In this document: positions 62,992-64,000 of the stretch, in pieces
Layout of the letters: each line of letters begins with the position of its first letter
Numbering within the stretch: position 1 is the first letter of the stretch
Assembly: GCF_026870175.2 (NCBI RefSeq)
Contig: NZ_CP113977.2
Location: 4,030,001 to 4,094,000 of the forward strand
Length of the DNA stretch: 64,000 nucleotides
Direction of reading: 5' to 3'
From: Flavobacterium aestivum
Lineage (GTDB): Bacteria > Bacteroidota > Bacteroidia > Flavobacteriales > Flavobacteriaceae
Position numbers and translations under genes: made by a program
The notes under the pieces: generated by a model
What the model was told of the DNA's origin: nothing
Databases searched by the model: none
Seen by the model: only the letters and a program-made list of their open reading frames with translations

Positions 62992-64000
62992 ATGAAATTA
63001 AACAAACTCAATAGTAGCATCATAATTGGATTAATTGCCATTATAGGTATTCTTGTGGCACAATTGCTTTGGACCAAAGAAGCCTTTACTATTGAAGAAA
63101 AAAAGTTTAGTCAAAAAACCCATATCGCTTTACTTGAAGTTGCCAAAAAATTATATAAAGGAACCAATCACGAGCTTCCAGGTAAAAATCCGGTTCGAAA
63201 AATTTCTAATGATTATTATATCGTCAATATTGACAATGATTTTGAACCCGAAATTTTAGAATTTTATCTAATATCGGAGTTCAAAAAAATGAATATCACC
63301 ACGGATTTCGAATATGCTATGTACAATTGTCAAAGCGATGAGATGGTTTATGGCAATTATATCTCATTATCCGAAAAAACACAAACCAAACATTCTATAC
63401 ATTTTCCCAAACATAAAAATTTAATCTATTATTTTGCTATCCGATTTCCTAATGAAACCAGTTATTTGTTCAGTTCATTAAAATTCTGGTTTGTGCTTTT
63501 TATTGCTTTAATCGTCATTTTACTCGTTTATGTGTATTCTATTTTTACGCTTTTACAGCAAAAGAAATACTCTGATTTACAACGGGATTTTATTAACAAT
63601 ATGACTCATGAGTTCAAAACGCCACTATCCTCTATATTGATAGCTTCCAACTATCTCAGCAGGCAAAATCCAATCTTAGAAGACGAAAAACTGGAAAAGT
63701 ATACTCATATTATTATCGATCAAAGCAACAAATTGAATCAGCATATTGAGAAAATTTTAACCATTGCAAAATCTGATACTGCTCCTTTGGTTTTAAACAA
63801 AAACCAATTGAACATTCAAGCTATTTTAGAATCAGTAATTGAGAACATTAAGCTAAAACACCCAGAAACCAAAATAGAAATTAATACCCGTTTACAATTG
63901 GCTACAATTGAAGCAGATGAATTTCATTTCTCTAATTTGGTTTATAACCTGCTTGATAACGCTATAAAATACTGCGAAAATAAACCCGAAATTAATATCG
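62992..64000 (+). CDS. Sensor histidine kinase, 3' end cut by the window
   Basis: An open frame from ATG at 62992 runs off the window (336 codons seen). Two membrane helices (about 8-26 and 163-184) bracket a periplasmic sensor domain. The kinase core begins with NNMTHEFKTPLSS (H near 208), and the ATPase N-box VYNLLDNAIKY lies near the end. The G-boxes and C-terminus are outside the window. This is a classical membrane kinase; its response regulator probably lies just downstream. Ligand unknown. Confidence 0.9.
   Translation, partial: MKLNKLNSSIIIGLIAIIGILVAQLLWTKEAFTIEEKKFSQKTHIALLEVAKKLYKGTNHELPGKNPVRKISNDYYIVNIDNDFEPEILEFYLISEFKKMNITTDFEYAMYNCQSDEMVYGNYISLSEKTQTKHSIHFPKHKNLIYYFAIRFPNETSYLFSSLKFWFVLFIALIVILLVYVYSIFTLLQQKKYSDLQRDFINNMTHEFKTPLSSILIASNYLSRQNPILEDEKLEKYTHIIIDQSNKLNQHIEKILTIAKSDTAPLVLNKNQLNIQAILESVIENIKLKHPETKIEINTRLQLATIEADEFHFSNLVYNLLDNAIKYCENKPEINI

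Overview
The window looks like chromosomal DNA of a Flavobacterium-type bacterium (Bacteroidota, Flavobacteriaceae). It is strongly AT-rich. Starts lack Shine-Dalgarno sequences, and many are preceded by the Bacteroidota -7 box TAnnTTTG. Lineage markers include two proteins with the type B type IX secretion (T9SS) C-terminal signal, 2TM-domain proteins beside a LytTR system, a short-form prolyl-tRNA synthetase, a GxxExxY protein and a SprB-era style of large secreted repeat proteins. Functions below are read from motifs and family resemblance; no database search was run.

Layout. 1-8652: a surface-glycan locus with five GT2/GT4 glycosyltransferases, a Kdo/WaaP-type kinase, a CgeB-like protein and a Wzi-type outer-membrane protein. 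8659-13284: tsaC, a GxxExxY cassette bounded by inverted repeats, cca, ctaA and a CDP-alcohol phosphatidyltransferase. 13338-14433: two thioredoxin-fold exported proteins. 14825-21181 (minus strand): a LytTR regulator, two stand-alone 2TM proteins, a histidine kinase fused to a third 2TM module, a TPR protein, a DUF2141 protein and a TonB-dependent receptor. 21343-25721: a YciI protein, a small unknown, an LpxR-type lipid A deacylase, a VOC protein, and a ClC/HPP membrane pair. 25933-28085: a pRiA4b ORF-3-like protein, a nucleoid-associated protein and a small CxxC protein. 28139-31098: an unknown with a kinase-like motif, divergent from an ABC exporter pair. 31113-37954: two large T9SS substrates. 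38245-44657: typA, a PAS histidine kinase with a single-domain response regulator, rpsT, three tRNA-Glu genes and proS. 44760-50481: lipoprotein and outer-membrane genes, rimO and an amidase lipoprotein. 50849-53193: a DegT aminotransferase and a porin. 54439-60152: an Lrp regulator with semialdehyde dehydrogenases and an omega-aminotransferase, probably for beta-alanine/GABA use. 60164-62792: an unknown LRR-like protein, an aldo/keto reductase and a DUF1573 protein. 62992-64000: a histidine kinase running off the edge.

Functional links. The three tRNA genes encode no CCA, so the cca gene in the window is needed to finish them. The glycosyltransferases, kinase, Wzi protein and LpxR all act on the outer-membrane surface. 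Lrp, the two aldehyde dehydrogenases and the aminotransferase form a plausible catabolic unit. I see no CRISPR array, prophage, intact insertion sequence or classical defence island. The strongest candidates for something less described are the 2TM/LytTR receptor locus with its in-frame kinase-2TM fusion, the GxxExxY cassette, the kinase-like unknown at 28139-29197 and the LRR-like unknown at 60164-61093.
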